A stretch of 19,359 bases of DNA from the NCBI GenBank assembly GCA_934539295.1, contig CAKTCN010000045.1, positions 1 through 19,359 of the forward strand. The letters are read 5' to 3'. A program made the position numbers and the translations under genes. Source of the stretch: an uncultured Allosphingosinicella sp. (GTDB lineage Bacteria; Pseudomonadota; Alphaproteobacteria; Sphingomonadales; Sphingomonadaceae). Positions 1-8,152 of this stretch are shown in pieces. Numbering within the stretch: the first letter of the stretch is position 1; every line of letters starts with the position of its first letter. The notes below the pieces were generated by a model. The model saw only the letters and a list, made by a program, of their open reading frames with translations, ran no database searches and was not told where the DNA came from.

Positions 1-368
1 CCGCCGATGCTGCCAGGCGGGTTGCACAACTCAACCCGCCAAGGCACCCTGGCGACCCCGGACTCTACTTATGGGTGCAGGAGAAAAGGGGAGCACGTCA
101 CAGGAAGCACGCCTGATAACCGCTGGCTTGGTCTTCCTTTTCTTATAGTCCGAAAGTTTTCCGGGTATGTCGGAAAAATACCTGATTTCGCGGGACAAAA
201 TCGCGGACCGGCTTTCAGCCCACATGGGCTAAATTCAAACAGAGACGCGCAGCCGCAGAGCGGGCAATGTTCGGGTCTATCCGCACATAGCTAGACGCAG
301 GATAACCGCGGCAAGCTGCTGAATTTGCCGATAGATTTTGTGAGACGGCTACGTAGCCAAAGACGTAG
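1..368. other. Hairpin-rich intergenic region with no supported gene
   Basis: No reading frame here looks coding: the short ones have no recognisable domain and no good ribosome site. What stands out are perfect inverted repeats: a 9-bp stem at 16-24/32-40 with a 7-base loop, flanked by a possible outer pairing of 11-15 with 50-54; a TTTTCCG/CGGAAAA stem at 157-163/171-177 with a 7-base loop; a near-loopless AGCCCA/TGGGCT palindrome at 217-230; and a 12-base palindrome GGCTACGTAGCC at 347-358, just downstream of the tRNA. None has a clean T-run, so they are not textbook terminators. A structured RNA or the 3' region of a gene outside the window is possible, but I do not recognise a known RNA family. 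Confidence 0.4.
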
Positions 369-458
369 TGGCGGAGAGGGTGGGATTCGAACCCACGTTA
401 CCGTTGCCGGCAAACCGCATTTCGAGTGCGGCGCATTCGACCACTCTGCCACCTCTCC
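369..458 (-). tRNA. tRNA-Ser (anticodon CGA)
   Basis: Read on the minus strand, this folds as a class II (long variable arm) tRNA. The 7-bp acceptor stem is GGAGAGG (458-452) with CCTCTCC (379-373), and the T-arm carries the usual GGTTCGAATCC. The anticodon stem CCGCA/TGCGG encloses the loop CTCGAAA, giving anticodon CGA, which decodes the serine codon UCG. The discriminator is G at 372, and CCA is encoded at 371-369. The long variable arm with a GCCGGCAAC-type stem fits tRNA-Ser. No integrase or duplicated 3' end is visible nearby, so there is no sign that it has served as an attachment site in this window. Confidence 0.97.
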
Positions 459-583
459 GCAAGAGGATGCGCCGCCGTTGAAGGCGAAGTACCGGTCGAA
501 GGCGCGGCCTCTAGCGCATGGATTTGCGATTGCCAAGCGGCCTTCCTTGCCTCTCGCGCGTTTGCCCCTACATTGGAGACGTT

Positions 584-958
584 ATGCCCAGACATGACAG
601 CCTTATGGCCTCCGACGAGGTCGCTGCCCCGCCCGTATCCCATGCCAGCTTCAACATCGGAGCGGTGGTCCGCCATCGCTTGTTCGATTTCCGGGGGGTG
701 GTGTTCGACATCGACCCGGTCTTCTCGAACAGCGAGGAATGGTACCAGGCCATCCCCGAGGAAATCCGGCCGCCCAAGGACCAGCCCTTCTACCATCTGC
801 TCGCCGAGAATGCCGAATCGAGCTACGTCGCTTATGTCAGCCAGCAGAATCTGGTGCCCGACGACCTGGACGAGCCGGTCGACCATCCAGCCATTGCGGG
901 AATCTTCAGCGACTATGAGGACGGCCGCTACCGCCTGCGGCGCGAGCACCGGCACTAG
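584..958 (+). CDS. hspQ: HspQ/YccV-like hemimethylated-DNA-binding family protein
   Basis: This 124-residue protein carries the compact YccV/HspQ beta-barrel domain. After a variable 20-residue leader comes FNIGAVVRHRLFDFRGVV (about residues 23-40) and then the family's DIDPVF (42-47). Further on come a tryptophan-tyrosine segment, PFYHLL and a closing YVSQQNL strand. Family members in enterobacteria bind hemimethylated DNA and act as a specificity factor for Lon protease; the alphaproteobacterial role is inferred. I chose the ATG at 584 because GGAG lies at 575-578 with 5-base spacing, and because an upstream in-frame ATG at 518 would add 22 residues with no family match. It is a stand-alone gene, with a promoter for rplU starting just downstream. 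Confidence 0.85.
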   Translation: MPRHDSLMASDEVAAPPVSHASFNIGAVVRHRLFDFRGVVFDIDPVFSNSEEWYQAIPEEIRPPKDQPFYHLLAENAESSYVAYVSQQNLVPDDLDEPVDHPAIAGIFSDYEDGRYRLRREHRH

Positions 959-988
959 ATTTTAGCTGCCCTTGCCGCGCCTTCGCGG

Positions 989-1017
989 TTGACAGCTTGG
1001 CCCACCCCTTGTAGCAG
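989..1017 (+). promoter_or_regulatory. Probable housekeeping promoter of rplU-rpmA
   Basis: A perfect -35 box TTGACA at 989-994 is followed, after 17 bases, by TAGCAG at 1012-1017 as a weaker -10 box. It lies about 75 bases upstream of the rplU start, in the only gap before the ribosomal protein operon. The -35 and spacing are strong; the -10 is poor against the E. coli consensus, although alphaproteobacterial -10 boxes are often degenerate. The 5' leader (about 1024-1092) is GC-rich. Confidence 0.6.
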
Positions 1018-1092
1018 CCCGGCTTTCCCGCGGGGCCTCTTGGTCACGGCCATGTCGCCTGCGGACAGCATCGAAGGTAATTGGAAAAAGCC

Positions 1093-1578
1093 ATGTTCGC
1101 AGTCGTGCGCACGGGCGGCAAGCAGTATCGCGTCGCCGCCGGAGACAAGATCGCCGTTGAAAAGCTGGCTGGCGAAGCCGGCGACACCATCACGCTGGGT
1201 GACGTCCTGCTCGCGGGCGAAGGTTCGGAGCTCAAGGGCACCGATGGCCTGACCGTGACCGCAGAGATCGTCGCGCAGGCGAAGGGCGAGAAGGTCATCG
1301 TCTTCAAGAAGCGCCGCCGCCACAATTACCGCCGCAAGAACGGCCATCGCCAGCAATATACGATCCTGCGCATCGCCTCGATCGGCGACGTGAAGGCGCC
1401 GGCCAAGGCTGCCAAGGCCGACACGGCTCCGCAGGCCTCGACCGACGCTCCGGCACCCGAAGCGGGCGCAAGCGTTGCACCGCAGGCTGCCGCCGACACG
1501 CACGTCGAGGCGCCCAAGAAGAAGGCCGCGACCAAGAAGGCTTCGACTCCCGAAGCCGAAGCTGGTAACGAAGCCTAA
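1093..1578 (+). CDS. rplU: 50S ribosomal protein L21 with long C-terminal extension
   Basis: L21 is a 23S rRNA-binding protein of the large subunit. The N-terminal 100 or so residues give the canonical fold, starting [18 protein letters not shown] and including the basic rRNA-contact segment [21 protein letters not shown]. The protein is 161 residues long, against roughly 103 in most bacteria. The extra 55-60 residues are a low-complexity Ala/Lys/Pro/Glu tail that looks disordered. I start at the ATG at 1093, with GGAAAAAG just upstream; a TTG at 1081 would only add four residues. It is the first gene of the rplU-rpmA operon, 56 bases before rpmA. Confidence 0.97.
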   Translation: MFAVVRTGGKQYRVAAGDKIAVEKLAGEAGDTITLGDVLLAGEGSELKGTDGLTVTAEIVAQAKGEKVIVFKKRRRHNYRRKNGHRQQYTILRIASIGDVKAPAKAAKADTAPQASTDAPAPEAGASVAPQAAADTHVEAPKKKAATKKASTPEAEAGNEA

Positions 1579-1634
1579 GCAGATTCACGAGGCCGCACGT
1601 TCGGCCCGACAGATACGAGAAGTAGAGACGTAAG

Positions 1635-1907
1635 ATGGCACATAAGAAGGCAGGTGGTTCGTCCCGCAACGGTCGCGACAGCGCAGGCCGTCGTCTTGGC
1701 GTGAAGAAGTTCGGCGGCGAAGCAGTCATCGCCGGCAACATCATCGTGCGTCAGCGCGGCACGAAATATTATCCGGGCACCGGCGTCGGCATGGGCAAGG
1801 ATCACACCCTTTTTGCGCTTAGCGACGGCCGCGTTGCGTTCCGCGACGGCAAGCTCGGCCGCAAATTCGTGTGTGTAGATTCGATTACCGCGCAAGCGGC
1901 GGAATAA
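1635..1907 (+). CDS. rpmA: 50S ribosomal protein L27
   Basis: This 90-residue protein is a full-length L27, whose flexible N-terminus reaches the peptidyl-transferase centre. The start [16 protein letters not shown] is the signature of the family, and no cleavable N-terminal extension (as in Firmicutes) is present. The core [21 protein letters not shown] and the [16 protein letters not shown] segment are intact. It follows rplU on the same transcript and is closed by the strong terminator at 1977-2006. Confidence 0.98.
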   Translation: MAHKKAGGSSRNGRDSAGRRLGVKKFGGEAVIAGNIIVRQRGTKYYPGTGVGMGKDHTLFALSDGRVAFRDGKLGRKFVCVDSITAQAAE

Positions 1908-1976
1908 GGGCGATCGTACCGGGTCGCCCTTCCAAGGGACGGCCCCCAGGTACTCGACACCCGAGAACCGATACGA

Positions 1977-2006
1977 GGGAGAGGGGCCACCCCCTCTCCC
2001 TTTTTT
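1977..2006 (+). terminator. Intrinsic terminator of rplU-rpmA
   Basis: A perfect 10-bp stem (1977-1986 with 1991-2000), a 4-base CCAC loop and an uninterrupted run of six T at 2001-2006 make a textbook Rho-independent terminator 69 bases after the rpmA stop codon. Confidence 0.95.
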
Positions 2007-2079
2007 ATTGCTCCCTCGAAACTGTCGCCGCTTCGTAACCCACTGTGGGCATCGAACCGGCCGAGAAAGGAGGAAGCAT

Positions 2080-2673
2080 ATGTTCGCACGTACCGAACGA
2101 CTGCTGTTGAGGCCGGGCTGGCACGAAGACGCGCCTGCGCTCGCCGCCGCGATCGGTGAGGAAGCCATCGTGCGCAACCTCGCCACCGCGCCCTGGCCCT
2201 ATCGCCTGCAGGATGCGGAAAGCTTCCTCGCGCGCGAGCAGGGTGCCGATGGGACCTCTTTCCTGCTCCTGCGCCGCACTGGCGGCGCGCCCAAGCTGGT
2301 CGGTGCCGTCGGATTCGGCGCGACGCCGGACGGCGAGGTCGAACTCGGCTACTGGATCGCACGACCTTATTGGGGCCTTGGCTATGCGACGGAAGGTGCG
2401 CAGGCGGTGATCGACATTGCCCGCGACAGCCTGCGCCTGCCGCGCCTCGTCGCCGGCCACTTCCTCGACAATCCCGCCTCCGCGCGCGTGCTGGCGAAGC
2501 TCGGCTTCAACCCCACCGGCCGCGTCCGCCCGCGCTTCAGCGCCGGGCGCGGCACGGCGGCGATGTGCCGCGAATTGTCGCTGGACTTCGGCGGGAGCGA
2601 GGGCGGTGCCGAGGATCTGGAAGCTGCCTGTGCGCAACGCAGCGCCTTCAACTTCGCGGTGATGGCGGCGTAA
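2080..2673 (+). CDS. GNAT family N-acetyltransferase (RimJ/RimL type)
   Basis: This 197-residue single-domain protein has the GNAT fold of the RimJ/RimL subgroup: it opens with a strand of the type TERLLLRPGWHEDA, and the acetyl-CoA pyrophosphate loop appears as the GLGYATEGAQAV segment (about residues 100-111). It ends with the usual NPASARVLAKLGF helix-strand. It would move an acetyl group from acetyl-CoA to an amine; the substrate is unknown, though the ribosome-neighbouring position makes a protein N-terminus or side chain plausible. The ATG at 2080 has an excellent AAAGGAGGA site upstream; a further in-frame start lies at 2008 inside the terminator and was rejected. A GNAT gene between rpmA and obgE is a recurrent alphaproteobacterial arrangement. 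Confidence 0.88.
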   Translation: MFARTERLLLRPGWHEDAPALAAAIGEEAIVRNLATAPWPYRLQDAESFLAREQGADGTSFLLLRRTGGAPKLVGAVGFGATPDGEVELGYWIARPYWGLGYATEGAQAVIDIARDSLRLPRLVAGHFLDNPASARVLAKLGFNPTGRVRPRFSAGRGTAAMCRELSLDFGGSEGGAEDLEAACAQRSAFNFAVMAA

Positions 2674-2698
2674 CGGCTTCAACCACCCCCCCTCTCTC

Positions 2699-2829
2699 CG
2701 TCATTGCGAGCGGAGCGAAGCAATCCAGTGCTGACTTGATGAAGTCTGGATTGCTTCGTCGCTGCCGCAAAGCGGCAGTTTATCCTGAGCGACGCCGCAG
2801 GCGTCGTCGAAGGGCTCCTCGCAACGACG
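2699..2829. repeat. Composite palindromic intergenic repeat
   Basis: The outer arms CGTCATTGCGAG (2699-2710) and CTCGCAACGACG (2818-2829) pair with one mismatch. The next arms GAAGCAATCCAG (2717-2728) and CTGGATTGCTTC (2746-2757) pair perfectly. Between the inner and outer right arms sits an extra block containing two perfect small hairpins (CTGCCGC-AAA-GCGGCAG at 2762-2778 and GACGCC-GCA-GGCGTC at 2791-2805). The block's TATCCTGAGCGACG and GTCGTCGAAGG wording resembles a second repeat family common in sphingomonads. It looks like one repeat interrupted by another. It fills the gap between the GNAT gene and the terminator of the downstream minus-strand gene. Confidence 0.7.
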
Positions 2830-2852
2830 AAGGGATTCACGATATCCCTCCG

Positions 2853-2895
2853 ACAAAACAAAACGCCGGGCGAAGCCTGTCGACTCCGCCCGGCG
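2853..2895 (-). terminator. Intrinsic terminator of the metal-dependent hydrolase gene
   Basis: On the minus strand, a perfect 9-bp stem CGCCGGGCG/CGCCCGGCG (2895-2887 with 2872-2864) is followed by TTTTGTTTTGT (2863-2853). It lies 25 bases past the stop codon of the minus-strand gene. Confidence 0.88.
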
Positions 2896-2919
2896 CTCCT
2901 CAGCCCCCCGGCTCAGCTC

Positions 2920-3774
2920 TTAGGCGAAGGCAGGCGCCCCTTCGGCCACCAGCTGCTTCTCCGCCCGCTCGATCAGTCTGCGATCGTCATGGTTCCACGG
3001 GTGGAAACCCGGCAGGAAGTAGCTCACCCACGCGCCCAATATCTTGCGCAGCATGCCCGGCCGCACGAACGCGAACCAGAACAGCCGCGCCCATGCCTTC
3101 GGCCCCGTGATTCCGTCCTGCCGCAGCAATTCCAGCGTGCCAACCGTGCGATCCACCAGGAAATTGTGCGTGACGAGCAACATCACGCGCGCCTTCACCG
3201 ACCATCGCCGGTAACGCGACCAGCCGCGCGTTGCATGCAGCCAGGTGTCGAAGGCCACGCCCTTGTGCTCGATCTCCTCGATCGCGTGCCAACGCCACAG
3301 AGCGGCCGATTCGCGGTCGGCGCCCTCCAGGTGCTTCGGTTCGCGCAGCAATTCATGCGCCAGAATGGCGGTGAAATGCTCCAGAGCGATCGTTGCGGCG
3401 AGGCTCGCAATCGGCGGCTTGTCGCGTACGATCGCCAGCCGTCTGTCAACGTCCGCATCCAGCCGGCGCATGTCGTATCCGGCCTCCAGCGCTCTCTTGT
3501 TGAACGCCACATGCTCGCGGCTGTGCATCACTTCCTGTTTGACGAACGCCTGGATCTCGCCTGCCAGCTTGGCCGCCGCACCGTCGCGAAACGCCCGCAC
3601 GCTCTCGACGAAGAAGGCCTCACCTTTGGGGAAGGTCGCCGACAGCGCATTGTAGAGCGCGGTGCCGATCGGATCGCCGCCTAGCCACCAACGCGCCTGG
3701 CGCGTGCCGCGGCCAAAGCGCCGGTCGCGCGGTGTGATCGTCAAGTCGGAGGGTGTCGTTTCGCGCACCATCAT
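2920..3774 (-). CDS. Predicted metal-dependent hydrolase (PF10118-like, ferritin-like diiron motifs)
   Basis: This 284-residue protein resembles the family annotated as predicted metal-dependent hydrolase (PF10118). It is rich in helices and carries spaced Glu/His pairs expected of a diiron four-helix bundle: GEAFF (E52), EVMHSREH (E81, H84, E87, H88), LEHF (E132, H133) and HAIEEIEHKG (H163 to H170). I infer an iron-dependent oxidoreductase-like or hydrolase-like activity; substrate unknown. The two ATG codons at 3774 and 3771 are adjacent; GAGGAG on the minus strand (3784-3779) serves either. It has its own terminator and is transcribed away from the TetR gene, which probably controls it. 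Confidence 0.75.
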   Translation of the reverse strand: MMVRETTPSDLTITPRDRRFGRGTRQARWWLGGDPIGTALYNALSATFPKGEAFFVESVRAFRDGAAAKLAGEIQAFVKQEVMHSREHVAFNKRALEAGYDMRRLDADVDRRLAIVRDKPPIASLAATIALEHFTAILAHELLREPKHLEGADRESAALWRWHAIEEIEHKGVAFDTWLHATRGWSRYRRWSVKARVMLLVTHNFLVDRTVGTLELLRQDGITGPKAWARLFWFAFVRPGMLRKILGAWVSYFLPGFHPWNHDDRRLIERAEKQLVAEGAPAFA

Positions 3775-3812
3775 GTATCTCCTCGAAAAACTGATGGCGA
3801 CTACTTACACCC
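3775..3812. promoter_or_regulatory. Divergent control region of hydrolase and TetR gene
   Basis: Only 38 bases separate the two divergent start codons. This space must contain the ribosome site of the hydrolase (3779-3784) and that of the TetR gene, so promoters and the operator must overlap it or reach into the coding ends. The compact divergent layout is typical of a TetR regulator controlling its neighbour and itself. I cannot pick out a clear palindromic operator by eye. Confidence 0.45.
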
Positions 3813-5443
<1,631 letters not shown>

Positions 5444-5477
5444 CGGCACCCTCCGCCCGACCGGGAGGACCTGGCGT

Positions 5478-6383
5478 ATGACCCTGGCAGTCACGGGCGG
5501 GACCGGCTTCGTCGGTCGGCGGCTGCTCGACCTGGCGGCCGAGCGGGGCCTGGCGATCCGCGCCCTGACCCGCCGCCCGCAGTCGCCCTCGGGCAAGGTG
5601 ACGTGGATCGAAGGCGCGCTCGACGATCCGGCAAGCCTGGCCGAGCTCGTCCGCGGCGCCGATGCGGTGATCCACATTGCCGGCTTGATCAGCGGAACGC
5701 GTGCCGCATTCGAGGCCGTCAACATCGGCGGAACGCAGGCAGTGGTAGATGCCGCCGCCGCGCAGAAGGTTCGCCGCTTCATCCACATCTCCTCGCTCTC
5801 CGCGCGGGAGCCCGACCTGTCCGATTATGGCCGATCGAAGGCCGGCTCCGAAGCCGTGGTCACGGCCTCGGCGCTCGATTGGACGATCATCCGCCCGCCC
5901 GCCATTTACGGCCCCGGTGATCGCGAGACGCTCGAGCTGTTTCGCATGGCGCGGCGCGGGATCGTCGCCCTGCCGCCGCGTGGCCACTTCTCCGTCATCC
6001 ATGTCGACGATCTGTGTCGCCTCATCCTCGATTCAATCGCGGCGCCGGACAGCTACGGCCGGACCTATGAGCCCGACGATGGACGGGAAGGCGGATGGGA
6101 ACATCGGCTCTTCGCCCGCACGCTGGGTCGTGCCTTCGGCCGGTCGGCGCTGCCCGTGTCCATGCCGCAGCCGGTCATGCAGGTCGCCTCGCGCCTCGAA
6201 ACCTTGCTGCGCGGCGACAAGGCCAAGCTCACGGCGGATCGGGTTCGTTATTTCTGCCATCCGGACTGGGTGGTCACCGCCGACCGACGCCCGCCGTCCG
6301 CCTTGTGGCAACCTGCCATCGACACGCGGCAAGGCCTGGCCGACACCGCGCGCTGGTACCTCGATCAAGGCTGGCTGCGCTGA
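5478..6383 (+). CDS. cerR: CerR-like NAD(P)-dependent SDR reductase of sphingolipid synthesis
   Basis: This 301-residue protein is an extended/atypical short-chain dehydrogenase: dinucleotide-binding motif TGGTGFVG at residues 6-13, a conserved ISS segment at 104-106 and catalytic YGRSK (Y117, K121). In Caulobacter the SDR immediately upstream of the dedicated ACP and serine palmitoyltransferase is CerR, which reduces the keto group of the acylated long-chain base to give dihydroceramide; the same order here supports that role. The ATG at 5478 has GGGAGG 9 bases upstream, and a longer start at 5382 would overlap obgE. A general nucleoside-sugar epimerase remains an alternative, but the location argues against it. 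Confidence 0.8.
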   Translation: MTLAVTGGTGFVGRRLLDLAAERGLAIRALTRRPQSPSGKVTWIEGALDDPASLAELVRGADAVIHIAGLISGTRAAFEAVNIGGTQAVVDAAAAQKVRRFIHISSLSAREPDLSDYGRSKAGSEAVVTASALDWTIIRPPAIYGPGDRETLELFRMARRGIVALPPRGHFSVIHVDDLCRLILDSIAAPDSYGRTYEPDDGREGGWEHRLFARTLGRAFGRSALPVSMPQPVMQVASRLETLLRGDKAKLTADRVRYFCHPDWVVTADRRPPSALWQPAIDTRQGLADTARWYLDQGWLR

Positions 6384-6393
6384 AAACGCGCCG

Positions 6394-6422
6394 CCTTATG
6401 GCCCTAATCGCTTGGCATAAGG
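6394..6422. promoter_or_regulatory. Inverted repeat in the ACP leader
   Basis: CCTTATG (6394-6400) is perfectly repeated inverted as CATAAGG (6416-6422), with a 15-base spacer. It lies just after the cerR-like stop codon and 25 bases before the ACP start. It could be an operator or an mRNA hairpin that separates expression of ACP-SPT from upstream genes. No regulator is assigned. Confidence 0.35.
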
Positions 6423-6447
6423 GCGTCACATTCACTAAGGAACGGCG

Positions 6448-6696
6448 ATGACCGACAGAGAAGAGACCTTCGACAAGGTGAAGGCCTTGATCGAGCCTTT
6501 CAACAAGAAGGGCATCGCGCTGGACGAGACGACCAGCTTCGCCAACGACCTGGAATGGGACAGCCTGATCGTCATGGATTTCGTGGCGTCGGTGGAGGAC
6601 GAATTCGACATTCTCATCACCATGAACCAGCAGGCGGAAATCGAAACGGTCGGCCAGCTGGTGGATGCGGTGGAAGCCTTGCGGAACGACGGCTGA
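6448..6696 (+). CDS. Dedicated acyl carrier protein for sphingolipid synthesis
   Basis: This 82-residue acidic protein is an ACP. The phosphopantetheine attachment serine is S39 in EWDSLIVMDF, inside the usual helix II start, and the rest is a small four-helix domain. It is more divergent than the housekeeping AcpP (which normally has a DSLDTVELVM-type motif). Its place directly before serine palmitoyltransferase matches the Caulobacter arrangement, where a special ACP is needed for long-chain base formation. Role inferred: carrying the fatty acyl group that SPT condenses with serine. The ATG at 6448 is preceded by AAGGAA. Confidence 0.88.
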   Translation: MTDREETFDKVKALIEPFNKKGIALDETTSFANDLEWDSLIVMDFVASVEDEFDILITMNQQAEIETVGQLVDAVEALRNDG

Positions 6697-6722
6697 GCCT
6701 GCCTCCCTCTTCAACCCCTAGA

Positions 6723-6802
6723 CCGTTCGTGTGGAGCGAAGTCGAGACACGCGGCCGAACGAAGCCGAGGCTTCCCATTCTCGGCTAGCTCGACGCGAAC
6801 GG
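6723..6802. repeat. Palindromic repeat element between ACP and SPT genes
   Basis: The outer arms CCGTTCGTGTGGAGC (6723-6737) and GCTCGACGCGAACGG (6788-6802) pair with two mismatches. An inner GCCGAG...CTCGGC hairpin is also present around 6764-6785. The wording (TGTGGAGCGAAGTCGAGACACG) resembles a short intergenic palindrome scattered through sphingomonad genomes. It almost fills the 122-base gap between two genes expected to be cotranscribed, so the mRNA would carry a long hairpin here, just upstream of the SPT ribosome site. Confidence 0.65.
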
Positions 6803-6818
6803 GAATGAGACAGATGAA

Positions 6819-8078
6819 ATGACCGAAGCAGCCTCCCTCCCCGACGATCCCGCCGCCCAGCCGCTGGACGGCACGGGCCGCGACCTGTTCTCCAAGTTCG
6901 ATCCGCTCATCGCGGAGCGGCAGGCCTTGCTCGATACCGGCGTGCGCGATCCCTATGCGATCGTGATGGACCAGGTTCTCTCCCCCACCCTCGCGGTGAT
7001 CGGGGGGAAGGAGACGATCCTGCTCGGCACCTACAATTACATGGGCATGACCTTCGACCCCGACGTGGTCGCCGCGGGCAAGCAGGCGCTGGACGAATTC
7101 GGAGCGGGCACGACCGGAAGCCGGGTGCTGAACGGCACCTATCAGGGCCACAAGGCGTGCGAGGACGCGCTGAAGGAATTTTACGGCACGTCGGGTGCCA
7201 TGGTCTTCTCGACCGGCTACCAGGCCAATCTCGGCCTCATGTCGACCATCGCCGGCAAGGATGACTACATCATCCTCGACGCGGACAGCCATGCCTCCAT
7301 CTATGACGGCTGTTTCCTGGGCGACGCGCAGATCGTGCGCTTTCGCCACAACAGCGTCGAGGATCTCGACAAGCGCCTCGGCCGCCTGCCCAAGGATGCG
7401 GGCAAGCTCGTCGTCCTGGAAGGCGTCTACTCGATGCTGGGCGACATCGCGCCGCTGGCCGAGATGGTCGCAGTCGCGAAGAAGCACGGCGCCATGATCG
7501 TCGTGGACGAAGCCCATGGCATGGGCTTCTTCGGCGCGAACGGTCGCGGCGTGTTCGAGGAAGCGGGCGTCGAGGCAGATGTCGACTTCGTTGTCGGCAC
7601 CTTCTCGAAGTCTGTCGGCACGGTCGGCGGCTTCGTCGTGTCGAACCACTCGAAGTTCGAGGTGCTGCGCCTCGTCTGCCGCCCTTACGTCTTCACCGCG
7701 TCATTGCCGCCAAGCGTGGTCGCGACCGCCGCGACCTCGATCCGCAAGCTGATGCACGCGGGCGACAAGCGCGCGCATCTGTGGAAGAATTCGCGCCGCC
7801 TTCACCAGGGCCTGCGCGATCTCGGCTACAACATCGCCACCCGCGAGGCGGAAAGCGCCATCATCGCCATCGTCCTGCCCGACCAGCAGAGCGCGGTGGT
7901 GATCTGGCAGGCGCTGCTGGAGCAAGGCGTCTACGTCAACATGGCGCGTCCGCCTGCGACGCCGGCGGGCATGTTCCTGCTGCGCTGCTCGCTTTGCGCC
8001 GAACATAGCGACGAACAGGTCGACCTCATCCTCGAGCGCTTCGCCGCCGCGGGCAAGATCGCCGGCTGCATCCAATAG
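6819..8078 (+). CDS. spt: Serine palmitoyltransferase (PLP-dependent)
   Basis: This 419-residue alpha-oxoamine synthase condenses L-serine with a long acyl thioester to give 3-ketosphinganine, the committed step of sphingolipid synthesis. All key residues are visible and lie one position before those described for the 420-residue Sphingomonas paucimobilis enzyme: H158 in DADSHASIYD (cofactor stacking), D230 and H233 in DEAHGMGF, the PLP-binding lysine K264 in GTFSKSVG, R377 in NMARPPATP and R389 in LLRCSLC. The offset and length point to a soluble homodimeric SPT and not to KBL, AONS or ALAS. The ribosome site before the ATG at 6819 is weak, which may relate to the hairpin repeat upstream. 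It is the end of the cerR-ACP-spt run. Confidence 0.96.
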   Translation: MTEAASLPDDPAAQPLDGTGRDLFSKFDPLIAERQALLDTGVRDPYAIVMDQVLSPTLAVIGGKETILLGTYNYMGMTFDPDVVAAGKQALDEFGAGTTGSRVLNGTYQGHKACEDALKEFYGTSGAMVFSTGYQANLGLMSTIAGKDDYIILDADSHASIYDGCFLGDAQIVRFRHNSVEDLDKRLGRLPKDAGKLVVLEGVYSMLGDIAPLAEMVAVAKKHGAMIVVDEAHGMGFFGANGRGVFEEAGVEADVDFVVGTFSKSVGTVGGFVVSNHSKFEVLRLVCRPYVFTASLPPSVVATAATSIRKLMHAGDKRAHLWKNSRRLHQGLRDLGYNIATREAESAIIAIVLPDQQSAVVIWQALLEQGVYVNMARPPATPAGMFLLRCSLCAEHSDEQVDLILERFAAAGKIAGCIQ

Positions 8079-8092
8079 ATTGCGTGGCGCCG

Positions 8093-8117
8093 CCCGCCGC
8101 GCAGCCAAGGCGGCGGG
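8093..8117 (+). terminator. Possible weak terminator after spt
   Basis: A perfect 7-bp stem CCCGCCG/CGGCGGG (8093-8099 with 8111-8117) lies 15 bases after the spt stop codon. The loop is 11 bases and only TT follows, so termination would be partial at best. Confidence 0.35.
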
Positions 8118-8152
8118 TTCCAATAGTCCGGGTTAAGTTCTAGGCTCGACCC

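Noticed and set aside
7..294. Small open frames at the left edge
   Set aside because: Both strands show short frames with no domain, weak starts and overlap with the hairpins; no coding support.
369..458. tRNA-Ser as the attachment site of an integrated element
   Set aside because: No integrase, no direct repeat of the tRNA 3' end and no mobility gene is visible on either side.
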